The notes under the pieces were generated by a model. The model did no database searches. It saw nothing but the letters and a program-made list of their open reading frames with translations, and had not been told where the DNA came from. The translations under genes were made by a program, and so were the position numbers. From Paeniglutamicibacter cryotolerans (GTDB taxonomy: Bacteria > Actinomycetota > Actinomycetes > Actinomycetales > Micrococcaceae), in assembly GCF_014190875.1 (NCBI RefSeq), contig NZ_JACHVS010000002.1, positions 1,015,945-1,079,944 on the forward strand: a stretch of 64,000 nucleotides of DNA. The letters run 5' to 3'. Below are positions 44,250 to 53,398 of the stretch, piece after piece; within the stretch, counting starts at the first letter, position 1, and the number at the start of each line of letters is the position of its first letter.

Positions 44250-45067
44250 GATCTCTCCTGGTCCGTGCTGGGCCGCTGCGCGGCGCGGCGGGTCACTGCA
44301 TTATCACTCGCACCGGTGATGGCGGCGACGATGATTTCACTGGTGGTATCCGCTGTCCGGAATTCGCCGTTGTTCCGGCCCAGACGCAGCACCACGATCC
44401 GATCGGCCACCGCCATCACGTCGGTCATGCTGTGGCTGATCAGCACCACCGCGTAGTTGCGTTCGCGCAACCGCTCGATGAGGTTCAGCACCTCGGCCGT
44501 CTGCGCGACGCCTAATGCTGCTGTGGGTTCATCGAGGATGACGATGCGCGGGGAACCGATCAGCGAACGGGCAATGGCCACGGTCTGCCGCTGCCCGCCG
44601 GAAAGCGAGGCCACCGGGATGCGCACCGAGGGAATCCGGGCGCTGAGTTCGTGCAGCAGCTTCCAGGACTGTTGCTCCATGGTCACCTCATCCAACCGGC
44701 CGTGATCGACGAGCTCGTGACCGAGCCAGAGGTTGGAGACCACGTCGAGGTTGTCGCAGAGCGCCAGGTCCTGGTAGACGGTCGCGATGCCCAAGTCCCG
44801 CGCGACCGCTGGGGACGGGATGGACACCGCGGATCCGTCGATCTCGATGCTCCCGCCGTCGAAGGGATGTACACCGGAGAGCACCTTGACCAGTGTTGAC
44901 TTGCCGGCGCCGTTATCCCCCACGATGGCAACGACACGGCCCGCATGCAGGTCAAGGTCGATCCCGCTCAGGGCCTGCACGGCGCCGAAGCGCTTGCCGA
45001 TGCCCCGCATGCTCAGGATTGGATCTCCGACAACGGCCACGGAGCGAGCTCCTGTGGTTTCACTCAT
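44246..45067 (-). CDS. Sugar ABC transporter ATPase (single-domain, XylG-like)
   Basis: 273 residues with one nucleotide-binding domain, about half of E. coli XylG, which has two. Walker A GDNGAGKSTLVKVLSGV (near 51-67), signature VASLSGGQRQTVAIARSL, Walker B RIVILDEPTAALGV and the switch histidine in VVLISHSM. Actinobacterial xylose-type importers commonly use this short form as a homodimer. It is the middle gene of the binding protein-ATPase-permease operon. A strong hairpin separates it from the binding-protein gene. Confidence 0.93.
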   Translation of the reverse strand: MSETTGARSVAVVGDPILSMRGIGKRFGAVQALSGIDLDLHAGRVVAIVGDNGAGKSTLVKVLSGVHPFDGGSIEIDGSAVSIPSPAVARDLGIATVYQDLALCDNLDVVSNLWLGHELVDHGRLDEVTMEQQSWKLLHELSARIPSVRIPVASLSGGQRQTVAIARSLIGSPRIVILDEPTAALGVAQTAEVLNLIERLRERNYAVVLISHSMTDVMAVADRIVVLRLGRNNGEFRTADTTSEIIVAAITGASDNAVTRRAAQRPSTDQERS

Positions 45068-45121
45068 GCTTCACCTTCTCCACGACACGGCTTCCGGTGG
45101 CCCCTCCGGTCCCGGTGGGCA

Positions 45122-45153
45122 TCGGGCGCCCGCCGTTTCCGGCGGACGCCCGA
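45122..45153 (-). terminator. Intra-operon hairpin between binding protein and ATPase genes
   Basis: TCGGGCG-C-CCGCCG / CGGCGG-A-CGCCCGA with a TTTC loop and one C-A mismatch. In ABC importers such a stem allows more binding protein than transporter to be made by partial termination or 3' mRNA protection. Confidence 0.7.
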
Positions 45154-45171
45154 CGATCGGCCCTCCGGCTT

Positions 45172-46263
45172 TTATTTGATGTTTGCCGCCGTGCATGCTA
45201 CGGCATACTGGGCGGTGCAGATCTGGGCGACGGTGTAGAAGCCGTCCTTCACCACGGTGTCCATGATGTTCGCCTTTGTCACGACCACCGGGGTCAGCAG
45301 CTCGGTCTGGACTCCCCCGACATCGGAAGTTCCGGTGGGAGATTCGCCCCGGGCCAGCATGTCCGCGATGTCCGCTGCCCGCTCGGCCTCGGTCTTGATG
45401 GCCTTGTAGATCGTCATGTACTGGTCCCCGGCGACGATCCGCTGGATGCCGGCGAGTTCGGCGTCCTGGCCGGTGATCATCGGCCAGGGTGAGACGTTCG
45501 CCGCCTTCAGTGCGGCCACGGCGCCACCCGCGGTGCCGTCATTGGCCGCGTAGACTCCGTCGATCTTGTCTCCAAACTGAGTGATCTGACCGGCGACCCA
45601 GGTCTGGGCCTTGTCCGGGCTCCAGTCCGGGGTATCAAACTCGGCCAGCACCTTGACCCCGCTCTTGTCCAGCACGGAGTGGGCGCCCTTCTTGAACAGC
45701 ACGGCGTTGCCGTCGGTCGGGGCGCCGTTGACCATCAGTATCGAGGGGTTCGGCGTCTTGTCCGCCGTGAGCTTTTCGACCAGCGAAGTGGCCTGCAGCT
45801 TGCCGACCTTCTCGTTGTCGAAGGAGATGTAGTAGGCCAGGTCGCTGGTACCCGCCACGAGACGGTCGTAGGAGACCACCGGGACGTTCTGGGCCTTGGC
45901 CGAGGCCACGATGCTGGCCGCCGCCGCGGCGTCCACCGGGTCGAGCACCAGTACCTTGATGCCGTCGGTCAGCGCCGACTCGGCCTGTTGCTGCTGCTTG
46001 GCGGCATCCTGGTCGGCGTTGGAATAGACCACTTGGTAATTGCCCAGAGAGGTCATCTTGGCTTCGAAGAGCGGACGGTCGAAGGCCTCGTAACGGGCCG
46101 TCTTCGACTCGGGCAGTAGCAGGCCGATCTTGACGGGGGCTCCCGCCACGGAGGAATCGGTGCTTGTCGTCGTCGAAGTGCTATTGGCGCAGCCGCTGAG
46201 CGACGTCGCAGCAATCAGTGCGCCTACTGCAAGGGTGGCAAATTTGTATCCTAGGGGTTTCAC
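45172..46263 (-). CDS. Sugar ABC transporter substrate-binding lipoprotein (XylF-like)
   Basis: 363 residues from a GTG start behind GGAAAGG. The signal peptide has a lipobox (TSLSGC), so it is lipid-anchored outside. Periplasmic-binding fold type I: KIGLLLPESKTARYEAFDRPLFEAKM, VLVLDPVDAAAAASIVASAK, VPVVSYDRLVAGTSDLAYYISFDNEKVGKLQA, NGAPTDGNAVLFKKGA, GVYAANDGTAGGAVAALK and ITGQDAELAGIQRIVAGDQYMTIYK. These match the xylose-binding family better than ribose or galactose proteins. It is the first gene of the operon; expression is presumably induced by the sugar, but no regulator gene is in view. Confidence 0.92.
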   Translation of the reverse strand: MKPLGYKFATLAVGALIAATSLSGCANSTSTTTSTDSSVAGAPVKIGLLLPESKTARYEAFDRPLFEAKMTSLGNYQVVYSNADQDAAKQQQQAESALTDGIKVLVLDPVDAAAAASIVASAKAQNVPVVSYDRLVAGTSDLAYYISFDNEKVGKLQATSLVEKLTADKTPNPSILMVNGAPTDGNAVLFKKGAHSVLDKSGVKVLAEFDTPDWSPDKAQTWVAGQITQFGDKIDGVYAANDGTAGGAVAALKAANVSPWPMITGQDAELAGIQRIVAGDQYMTIYKAIKTEAERAADIADMLARGESPTGTSDVGGVQTELLTPVVVTKANIMDTVVKDGFYTVAQICTAQYAVACTAANIK

Positions 46264-46442
46264 TGGGACGCCTTTCCATGAACCGCCTGATGACGGTGCC
46301 TATATCGTGGCCCCGCGGCCCGGAGGGGTCAACAGTTGTTCGGCGGGAACCCAACAGATACCAAATCGCAACCGCGTATCGAAGGAGTCGACTAATTTTC
46401 CTCCAATTTGAGCATCGCCTCCGGGCCGCTGGCCCGAAGCCG

Positions 46443-48758
46443 TCAGCGGCTGGCGGCAAAGTCGGGCGCGAGCGCATGCTCCAGCCGGACAATCACCGAC
46501 TTGGAGACCGGCGTATTGCTGTCCTCGGCCGTATCGGCGAGCGCGACCAACACGTTCGCCTCGGGGAAGTACGCTGCTGCACAGCCGCGAGCCGTCGGGT
46601 AGGTCACGAGGCGCAGTTGGCGCATCACCCGGTCGTGCCCGTCGGCGGACTCGCTGTGCACGTCGACGTAGCCGCCATCGGCGAAGCCGAGCTCGCGCAA
46701 ATCATCGGGGTTCACGAAGATGACGTTTCGACCTTTTTTGATGCCTCGGTACCTGTCGTTAAGGCTGTAGGTGGTCGTATTGAACTGGTCGTGCGAGCGC
46801 AGCGACTGCAGGATCAGTCGTCCGGGCGGCAGCTCAAGCGCCTCCAGCTCGTTGACGGTGATCACCGCCTTGCCGCTCGGGGTGGGGAAGCGGCGTTCAT
46901 CACGCGGCGGGTGGGCGAGAATGAAGCCCCCGAGCCGGCGCACCTTCACGTTGTAGCCCTCACAGCCCTCCGCCACGTGGGAGATATGCTCCCGGATCAC
47001 ATCGTAGTCATCCCTGAAACCCTCCCAGTCGATCGGGTGCCCGTCCCCCAGTACCGCCCGGGCCATGTCGGAGATGATGGCCACCTCGGAACGCATGTCC
47101 TGCGATACCGGCTGCACCCGGCCCTGTGATGCATGCACTGCACAGAGCGTGTCCTCAACGGTGACGAATTGGGGGCCCGAGGCCTGCACGTCGATGTCGC
47201 TGCGGCCCAGCGTCGGCAGGATGATCGCTGCCTCTCCCACGTGGGCGTGGGACAGGTTGAGTTTCGTGGAGATCTGGACCGAGAGCCGGGTGGCCGCCAT
47301 CGCTTGTTGTGCCACTGCGGTGTCGGATATTGCCGAGACCAGATTGCCGCCCAGCGCGACGAAGACCTTGACCTTTCCCTCGTGCATTGCCTGGATGCTT
47401 TGCACCGCATCCAGCCCATGCTTGCGCGGCGGGTTGAAGTCGAATTCGGCGGCGAGGCGGTCCATGAAATCCTCTGGCATCTGCTCCCAGATGCCCATGG
47501 TCCGATCCCCTTGCACGTTGGAGTGGCCGCGGATCGGACACGGGCCGGCACCGGGTTTGCCGATGTTACCGCGCAGCAGGAGCAGGTTCATGATCTCCTT
47601 GATCGTGGGCACCGCCTTCTTGTGCTGGGTCAGGCCCATCGCCCACGTGATGATCACGTTCTCCGCCGCCAGATAGCGTCGGGTGAGCTCGTCGATCTGT
47701 GCGCTTTCCAAACCCGTCGCAGCGAGCACGTCGGCTTCCTTCAGGGTGGAGAGGTGCTCCCGGTATTCCTGAAGCCCGATGCAGTGCTCGCGCAGGAACT
47801 TGTGGTCCAGCACGGATCCAGGTGCAGCATCCTCTGCCTCGAAGACGCGCTTGGACACGGCCTGCAGCAGCGCCATGTCACCGGCGAGCCGCACCTGCAG
47901 ATACTGGTCCGCCATGTCGACCCCCCGGCCAATGAGGCCGCGCGGACGCTGCGGGTTCTTGAAGTTGATCAGTCCGGCCTCGAGCAGCGGATTGACGGCA
48001 ACGATCTGCGTCCCGGCAAGCTTCGCCTCTTCCAATGCGGTGAGCATGCGCGGGTGGTTGGTGCCAGGGTTCTGTCCCATGATGATGATCAGGTCGGCCT
48101 TGGCAAAATCCTCGTAGTGGATGGCCGCCTTGCCCACGCCGATGCTTTCGGCCATGGCCTTGCCCGTTGATTCATGGCACATGTTCGAGCAGTCCGGGAG
48201 GTTGTTCGTGCCGTAGGCCCGGGCAAAGAGCTGATAGGCGAAGGCCGCCTCGTTGCTGGCCCGCCCGCTGGTGTAAAAGGTTGCCTCGTCGGGGGAATCC
48301 AGTGCGTTCAGCTCCCGGGCGATGATGCCGAAGGCATTGTCCCAGGAGATCGGCCGGTAGTGATCGAAACCGGCAGGCTTGTAGACCGGCTCGATGAGCC
48401 GACCCTGCTGTCCCAGCCAGTATTCGGAACGCTCACGCAGAGCGGAGACCGGGTGCTCGGCCCAGAACGTTGTCGGGACGGTCAAGGTGTCCGCTTCCCA
48501 GCTCACCGCCTTGGCACCGTTTTCACAGAATTCGGCGACCTTGCGGTCCGGCGGGTCCGGCCAGGCGCAGCTCATGCAGTCGAACCCGTCCTTCTGGTTC
48601 ATGTGCAGCAGCGTTTTGAGCCCTCGTTGCGGGCCCATCTCCTCCCACGCCAGCGGCATCGAATGGATCAGGCTGGGTAGGCCGACGGCGCTTCGCTTCG
48701 GCGGACCGACCACCAGGTCCTTGTCCGTCGGATCCTCTTTCAGTGGCTTGCTGGCCAT
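46443..48758 (-). CDS. FdhF/YdeP-like molybdopterin oxidoreductase
   Basis: 771 residues, in the formate-dehydrogenase-like family of YdeP proteins. Seen are CMSCAWPDPPDRK near residue 58 (remains of an Fe-S site), YTSGRASNEAAFAYQLFARAYGTNNLPDCSNMCHESTG near 160-200 (cysteine at the molybdenum position), IIIMGQNPGTNHPRML, LLLRGNIGKPGAGPCPIRGHSNVQGDRTMGI and the C-terminal domain RSHDQFNTTTYSLNDRYRGI...DDLRELGFADGGYVDVHS that binds the cofactor. It is a cytosolic enzyme without a twin-arginine signal. The physiological substrate of this group is not certain. No fdhD or cofactor gene is nearby. Confidence 0.9.
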   Translation of the reverse strand: MASKPLKEDPTDKDLVVGPPKRSAVGLPSLIHSMPLAWEEMGPQRGLKTLLHMNQKDGFDCMSCAWPDPPDRKVAEFCENGAKAVSWEADTLTVPTTFWAEHPVSALRERSEYWLGQQGRLIEPVYKPAGFDHYRPISWDNAFGIIARELNALDSPDEATFYTSGRASNEAAFAYQLFARAYGTNNLPDCSNMCHESTGKAMAESIGVGKAAIHYEDFAKADLIIIMGQNPGTNHPRMLTALEEAKLAGTQIVAVNPLLEAGLINFKNPQRPRGLIGRGVDMADQYLQVRLAGDMALLQAVSKRVFEAEDAAPGSVLDHKFLREHCIGLQEYREHLSTLKEADVLAATGLESAQIDELTRRYLAAENVIITWAMGLTQHKKAVPTIKEIMNLLLLRGNIGKPGAGPCPIRGHSNVQGDRTMGIWEQMPEDFMDRLAAEFDFNPPRKHGLDAVQSIQAMHEGKVKVFVALGGNLVSAISDTAVAQQAMAATRLSVQISTKLNLSHAHVGEAAIILPTLGRSDIDVQASGPQFVTVEDTLCAVHASQGRVQPVSQDMRSEVAIISDMARAVLGDGHPIDWEGFRDDYDVIREHISHVAEGCEGYNVKVRRLGGFILAHPPRDERRFPTPSGKAVITVNELEALELPPGRLILQSLRSHDQFNTTTYSLNDRYRGIKKGRNVIFVNPDDLRELGFADGGYVDVHSESADGHDRVMRQLRLVTYPTARGCAAAYFPEANVLVALADTAEDSNTPVSKSVIVRLEHALAPDFAASR

Positions 48759-48992
48759 GGCCGCCGCCCCCTTCTCCGGGACGCGCGGGACCCGTTAGAG
48801 ATCTTCGCCGCTACGGAAGGACCACTCACGCAGAAAGTCCGTTACCGCCGGTGTCGTATGGGATCCTGTTTAGCACCGGCGCCACTTGCAAGCAAGGCCT
48901 CGGGCCAGAAGTTTGGGCTCCGCACTCCCCTGGGAGCGCTACTTGAAAGCACGGGGAACCCAATTTGCACACTCGCAGGTAGACGAGATTCC

Positions 48993-49324
48993 GAGCTCGT
49001 CCCCGCAGGCGCGGGGAACATGCCAACCGCGCTTCGTGCTCTGTCGTGGCCCGGGCTCATATACGCAGGCGCGGGGAACACCCGGTGCGGCCCGGACACG
49101 GTGCCATCGGACAAGGCTCATACCCGCAGGCGCGGGGAAGACGCAGGTGGTTACAGTTCATCTTCCGTGATGGTGGGCTCATACCCGCAGGCGCGGGGAA
49201 GACGATGCCACATAGTGGGCACTGGTGTTGGCAGTGGCTCATACCCGCAGGCGCGGGGAAGACCGGTCTTTGATATGGTCGATGCGCTCACGTTCGGGCT
49301 CATACCCGCAGGCGCGGGGAAGAC
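48993..49324 (-). CRISPR. CRISPR array 1 (six repeats, divergent, type I-E)
   Basis: Repeats of 28-29 bases start at 48993, 49053, 49114, 49175, 49235 and 49296; spacers are 31-32 bases. The core is CCCGCAGGCGCGGGG. The last four end GGGGAAGAC, the second GGGGAACAC and the first GGGGAACAT. By comparison with E. coli the transcript runs on the minus strand, so the leader side is at 49325 next to cas2, and 48993 is the old end. Only 50 bases lie between the array and the cas2 stop. Confidence 0.95.
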
Positions 49325-49374
49325 ACATGCCCACTTGAATCGTTGCAATCATCCATGCCTATTCCGAGTCAGTT

Positions 49375-49791
49375 TCAGCGACGATTCCCTCTCCGGTATT
49401 TGCTCATATTGCTCCACCCGACCCGTAGGCCCATGTCGTCCGCTACGGCAGCCGGTTGCGATTCCAGGTCAGCATGCTCGGTTGACTCCAGCACCAGTGG
49501 CTTCGGAGAAATAGAATCAGCACGCGGACGCGCAATCAACTTGACCCCGTCAAAATCCTTCACTCCCCATTTATGCCGGTGCACCTTGAATTCGAGTCGC
49601 TGTTCGTTACGCGCGGGATGGATCAGGATTGCTCGTCCGTCTTTGCAAAGGACCTTGACTTCGGCCCAAATGGAGTCCCTTATTCTCGCCGAGACGGTGC
49701 CCGCGAACACGCCGGCACTGACTTCAAGTAGCCAACGGCTGAGGAAACCCCTCAAGCCCGGCGGACACGAGGAAAGGACCAGCACCATCAT
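49375..49791 (-). CDS. cas2: CRISPR-associated endonuclease Cas2 (type I-E)
   Basis: 138 residues. Cas2e binds two Cas1 dimers and acts as the scaffold for inserting new spacers. It begins MMVLVLSSCPPGLRGFLSRWLLEVSAGVFAGTVSARIRDSIW, the type I-E form. The core ends near residue 95 (FDGVKLIARP); the remaining 43 residues (ESTEHADLESQPAAVADDMGLRVGW...) form an extra tail absent from the 94-residue E. coli protein. Its start overlaps the cas1 stop by four bases. It is the last gene of the operon, with array 1 directly downstream. Confidence 0.93.
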   Translation of the reverse strand: MMVLVLSSCPPGLRGFLSRWLLEVSAGVFAGTVSARIRDSIWAEVKVLCKDGRAILIHPARNEQRLEFKVHRHKWGVKDFDGVKLIARPRADSISPKPLVLESTEHADLESQPAAVADDMGLRVGWSNMSKYRRGNRR

Positions 49792-50744
49792 GAGGTCTCA
49801 CCCACCTCGGAGTAGTTGCTACCGCTGGCAAGCATTCCCTGCTGGTAGTCCCAGATGCTGACCACGTCCTGGGACAAGTCGTTCTCTTCCACCTCGAAGT
49901 CCGGAAGCAACAGCTTTTGGATATCGACCGAACACCGCGTGAGCAACCTGGATTCAAACACGGCATCCCGCACCGCCTGGCGCACACTTGAGGCGATATC
50001 CGCCGGCATCGAGGCGGTAACCTCGAACGCCAGCGGAATGGAGATCTCAGCTTTGTAGAGGTCCGCAATGTCGTAGACGAACGACTTGTCGTGGCCGCTG
50101 TGGACAAACCCAAGTCCGGGAGAACAACCCAAGGAGACAATGACCGTATGTACGATGCCATAGAGGCAGGTGTGAGCCGCCGTGAGTGCCTGGTTGATGT
50201 CGTCGCTGGCATTGAAGTCGTCCGGACGGTAGTCCCGGCGCTCCCAGTTGACTTTCCATTTTTCTGATTGTTCGCGGTAGACCCGCTTGACCCTGGCACC
50301 TTCCCTACCACGGAGCTGTTGCATGGTGGTGCCTTCAAGATCCTCGCCGGGAAATCGCATCTCATACATTAGCCGGGCCACTGCAACCCGGGATTGCCGG
50401 TTCGAGACAAGCCGCGCCTGCGCCTCGAGCAGCCGTGAAGACCGGGCGAGAGAGCGGCCATGCGCGTAGTACCGCACACCCTTCTCCCCCACCCAGACCG
50501 CCGTTGCCCCGCAATCCGCCAGCAACGACATCGCCTGATGTGTCACTCTCGTACCCGGGCCGAAGAGTAGTGTGCCGATGGACGCGGCAGGCACGTGGAC
50601 AACGGAGTCCTTATCCGTCACAGTCAGCGCATTCTGATCACGATGCACAGTGCATCTCTCCAGATAGAGAAATGAAATCCGGTCGGAAACACGGGTCAGT
50701 GCGGGAAGCTCTACGGGCCGCTTGGAGGGCGTGGGACCGGCCAT
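49788..50744 (-). CDS. cas1: CRISPR integrase Cas1 (type I-E)
   Basis: 318 residues; integrates prespacers at the leader end of the array. The metal ligands lie in REGARVKRVYREQ (Glu), GFVHSGHDKSFVYDIADLYKAEI (His and Asp), in the usual order. ISFLYLERCTVHRDQNALTV at the N-terminus is typical of Cas1e. Length is normal. One base separates it from cas6e; cas2 overlaps its end. It has no fusion partner. Confidence 0.97.
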   Translation of the reverse strand: MAGPTPSKRPVELPALTRVSDRISFLYLERCTVHRDQNALTVTDKDSVVHVPAASIGTLLFGPGTRVTHQAMSLLADCGATAVWVGEKGVRYYAHGRSLARSSRLLEAQARLVSNRQSRVAVARLMYEMRFPGEDLEGTTMQQLRGREGARVKRVYREQSEKWKVNWERRDYRPDDFNASDDINQALTAAHTCLYGIVHTVIVSLGCSPGLGFVHSGHDKSFVYDIADLYKAEISIPLAFEVTASMPADIASSVRQAVRDAVFESRLLTRCSVDIQKLLLPDFEVEENDLSQDVVSIWDYQQGMLASGSNYSEVGETS

Positions 50745-50745
50745 G

Positions 50746-51432
50746 TCAGCGGTTCAGCGCCGATATGGTCATTAGACCCACCCCATAGGCTTTGCCGCGC
50801 CCAATCCCTGAAACCAGGGCGCTGCGAAACTTCTCCGGGTCATCAACCCTCAATCCACCGGCAAATACCGTACCGGCGATCGTCAATGTCGATTTCTCGC
50901 GCTTGAATCGGGCGTTACCGGAAGCAACGATCTTCACCAATGGGGTGCCATCAGTCTCAACCAGGGGTGAAAACCCGTGAGCGTTACCCTGCCTGGCCAG
51001 CCAGTCGAGCTGGTCGGCTTCCCGGATCAGGGCTACCCGTTTTCCCCTGGTCAGTTCGGGCCGTTTCCCATTCGGTGTACCCACATCGACTGCCGCTTTG
51101 ACGGTGTTGCCCAATAGCCGGAAGTTGTATTTGTTCCCAGGCGCCACGTGGTCCAGATTCGGCCCGTACTCCCTGCTCAGTGGTTCAGTTCCAGCCACTC
51201 CTGCCTCGGCATGGAATGCCGAGGCATCTGGTCGGTCGTTGCTGACAATGTAGAGCCAAGTGTTGCTGGGAAACGTGTCCATCCTCCAGATCACGCGTTT
51301 GTCCCCGGAGTGGCCGTGCGGCGCTGGGGCAAACATCTTCATGATGGCCCCATGTGTCCGATGTGGATTTGTCAGGTACGGCATGGCACCGCGCGAAGTC
51401 GGATCGATCGAAATCCTGGTCAGATAGGTCAT
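50746..51432 (-). CDS. cas6e: CRISPR pre-crRNA endonuclease Cas6e
   Basis: 228 residues. Cleaves the repeat hairpin to give mature crRNA and stays bound in Cascade. It begins MTYLTRISIDPTSRGAMPYLTNPHRTHGAIMKMF, with the catalytic histidine expected around HRTHG (as H20/H26 in relatives). The C-terminal glycine-rich loop is VSGIGRGKAYGVGLMTI, diagnostic for the RAMP fold. Its start overlaps cas5e by four bases. Confidence 0.96.
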   Translation of the reverse strand: MTYLTRISIDPTSRGAMPYLTNPHRTHGAIMKMFAPAPHGHSGDKRVIWRMDTFPSNTWLYIVSNDRPDASAFHAEAGVAGTEPLSREYGPNLDHVAPGNKYNFRLLGNTVKAAVDVGTPNGKRPELTRGKRVALIREADQLDWLARQGNAHGFSPLVETDGTPLVKIVASGNARFKREKSTLTIAGTVFAGGLRVDDPEKFRSALVSGIGRGKAYGVGLMTISALNR

Positions 51433-52199
51433 GAGGCTGGCTCCATAGGAATCATGGGATCGTGGTCACCGAGGATGCCCCCCAGATCGGGTTTTGATGC
51501 TCCTTGGCCATGGGGGTTTGGAATGACGACGTCACCGAGTCGGACAGTGGCCCTCGGCAGGTATTGCCGGTGCCTCGGGTCGAACGAAACCGGCAGGTCA
51601 CGTAATAGTTCGGCACCAGGCGCACCGGGTTTGGCATCGGCATGCAGCTCAAGTCGGAACTTCTGTTCCTTGCCGTGGCGTCGTTGATAGGTCTCCGAAC
51701 TTCGTAGCGGCAGATTGTTCAGGGCTTCGACCGCAGTGCCAGCGAGCAGCCCGGTTGGTGAATCATCGGTGCCGCGTTGCCCGATGGGACGGTCAGGCAG
51801 GCATGACCGTCGCCCGAGAAACAGCGGGTATTTGGGAACCATAAGTGCATCGGCTATCGCCACGAGTAGTTCCGGATCCCCCGAAAGCGCCGCGGTGAAG
51901 TGTGCATCGGCCAGGTAGTATCGGCGGCTCAACGGCATCCGCTTCGATTTGTCCTGGGATAGCGACACCTGGAAGTCTTCGAGCAAGGTTCCGGGTTGCT
52001 CGGTACGTACTGCGAATACCAATCCCACCAGATCATCTACGGGCTCCTGCCGCGAGCGGCCCAGTGCACTGGCGACAAGTCCGATGACGCCGCTCTTGGT
52101 CGGCTGCGGCCTGGTGAATCGCACCGTGAACCGGCTATCGGCTCCCCAGGACTGCAGGGGACCCGAAAGGGTGAGCAGAACAGACGACGTGCCGGTCAC
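51429..52199 (-). CDS. cas5e: Cascade subunit Cas5e
   Basis: 256 residues; binds the 5' handle of crRNA in Cascade. It begins TSSVLLTLSGPLQSWGADSRFTVRFTRPQPTKSGVIGLVASALGRSR, the classic Cas5 start. YYLADAHFTAALSG and PKYPLFLGRRSCLPDRPI follow in the typical order. Length is a little over the 224 of E. coli CasD. It overlaps cas7e by four bases and cas6e by four. Confidence 0.96.
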   Translation of the reverse strand: MTGTSSVLLTLSGPLQSWGADSRFTVRFTRPQPTKSGVIGLVASALGRSRQEPVDDLVGLVFAVRTEQPGTLLEDFQVSLSQDKSKRMPLSRRYYLADAHFTAALSGDPELLVAIADALMVPKYPLFLGRRSCLPDRPIGQRGTDDSPTGLLAGTAVEALNNLPLRSSETYQRRHGKEQKFRLELHADAKPGAPGAELLRDLPVSFDPRHRQYLPRATVRLGDVVIPNPHGQGASKPDLGGILGDHDPMIPMEPAS

Positions 52200-53350
52200 T
52201 TTGCGGCCTCGAGGTGTTCCCGGACCATCCTGTCCACTTCCCCAATGGCATCATCAATGGAACCTGTCGATCCCAATGCCGCCAGCGCCGCTGCGGCCTG
52301 GTTCGGAGTCGAGACGAAGCGCGTGGTCTTCAGCCCATAGGACCCGTCGAACCCCTTTACATGCTGAACGAGCACTTCAGAGGCAACGCGCATGCGAGAC
52401 TTGCCGTCAGTCGCATGCACTTCCTCCTCGAAGGCCCCGACCCAGCTCAGCGGCTGGTCATGGCTGATGCTGATCACCACGGCATCAGGAAGGGTGCGGT
52501 TGGCAAAGCTGTTCTGCTTGCCCGTAGGCATCGACCTGATGAAGCTGCCGACGAATCCTGCCGTCGCCTTTGCCACAAGATCGGCATCGCCCAAGGTGCC
52601 GTGCAGTGAATTGATGTTCACCGTTGCATAGCGGTAAAGCGTTGATGATGTGAACTCGACCGTGCCAATCATGTCGGCGCCGGCCTCCTCTCCCTTATCC
52701 CGCTTGAGGTCATCCATCGCCGTGTAATAGTCGAACTCCGGGGTGGCTTCATGGATGCTGATCGCGTGGGCCACCTGGGCAGATGCGTCAACTGACAGGT
52801 CCTGTGCGTCGGCGATCATCCGGCCGAACAGGGCAACGTCGACCGCGTGGTCTGCCTTCAGGACCTTGGTGGCGTCCTTGGCCGCAACCGTGCCATTTCC
52901 CGAGATGATCAGATCCGCCAACTTATTGGCCTGTGCAACCCCGAGGAACAGCAAGTACCCGCTTACGGGCATCTGCTCGGCTTCGGGTTCGGGCGCCATT
53001 TCTCCCTTTTTTGGCTTCGCGACGCGTTTCTTAGGCGCGTCGGTTTTGATCTTCGCTGCCAGAAGCGCGGCTTGCGCCCATACCTGCGCTTCGTCCGCGT
53101 GCTCCGGCGCCTTCGCCGTAATGGCGTTTGCCAGCATGGTTACCACGTTCTTCGTCCGCTTGCCCAGCACCTCGGCATCGAAGGATTCCTCGAAGTCGGA
53201 TCGGATGGCACGCTTCCAGGCTTGGCTGGAAACACGCTGCCGCACGATGCCGCCGTAGATTGCCGTCTTCGGCGATCCTGATTCGTCCCTGTTGATGTTA
53301 TTGGGGGGCAGAGTCTGCAAGGCGTGGATATCGATATAGAGGTTTTTCAT
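52196..53350 (-). CDS. cas7e: Cascade backbone subunit Cas7e
   Basis: 384 residues; six copies coat the crRNA spacer. It begins NLYIDIHALQTLPPNNINRDESGSPKTAIYGGIVRQRVSSQAWKRAIR, the CasC family signature. FGRMIADAQDLSVDASAQVAHAISIH and FTSSTLYRYATVNINSLH follow. A short lysine-rich insert (KKRVAKPKKGEMAPEPEAEQ) is seen near residue 110. 48 bases separate it from cse2, the only real gap in the operon after cas3. Confidence 0.97.
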   Translation of the reverse strand: MKNLYIDIHALQTLPPNNINRDESGSPKTAIYGGIVRQRVSSQAWKRAIRSDFEESFDAEVLGKRTKNVVTMLANAITAKAPEHADEAQVWAQAALLAAKIKTDAPKKRVAKPKKGEMAPEPEAEQMPVSGYLLFLGVAQANKLADLIISGNGTVAAKDATKVLKADHAVDVALFGRMIADAQDLSVDASAQVAHAISIHEATPEFDYYTAMDDLKRDKGEEAGADMIGTVEFTSSTLYRYATVNINSLHGTLGDADLVAKATAGFVGSFIRSMPTGKQNSFANRTLPDAVVISISHDQPLSWVGAFEEEVHATDGKSRMRVASEVLVQHVKGFDGSYGLKTTRFVSTPNQAAAALAALGSTGSIDDAIGEVDRMVREHLEAAK

Positions 53351-53398
53351 GGTTCTTCCCTTCGGTGGGTGAAACTAACAGCGTCTGGAATTTGGAAG

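Noticed and set aside
46218..48680. Plus-strand frames opposite the molybdopterin oxidoreductase
   Set aside because: Shadows; the minus-strand gene is full length.
48858..49514. Open frames across array 1
   Set aside because: Same artefact of the repeat sequence.
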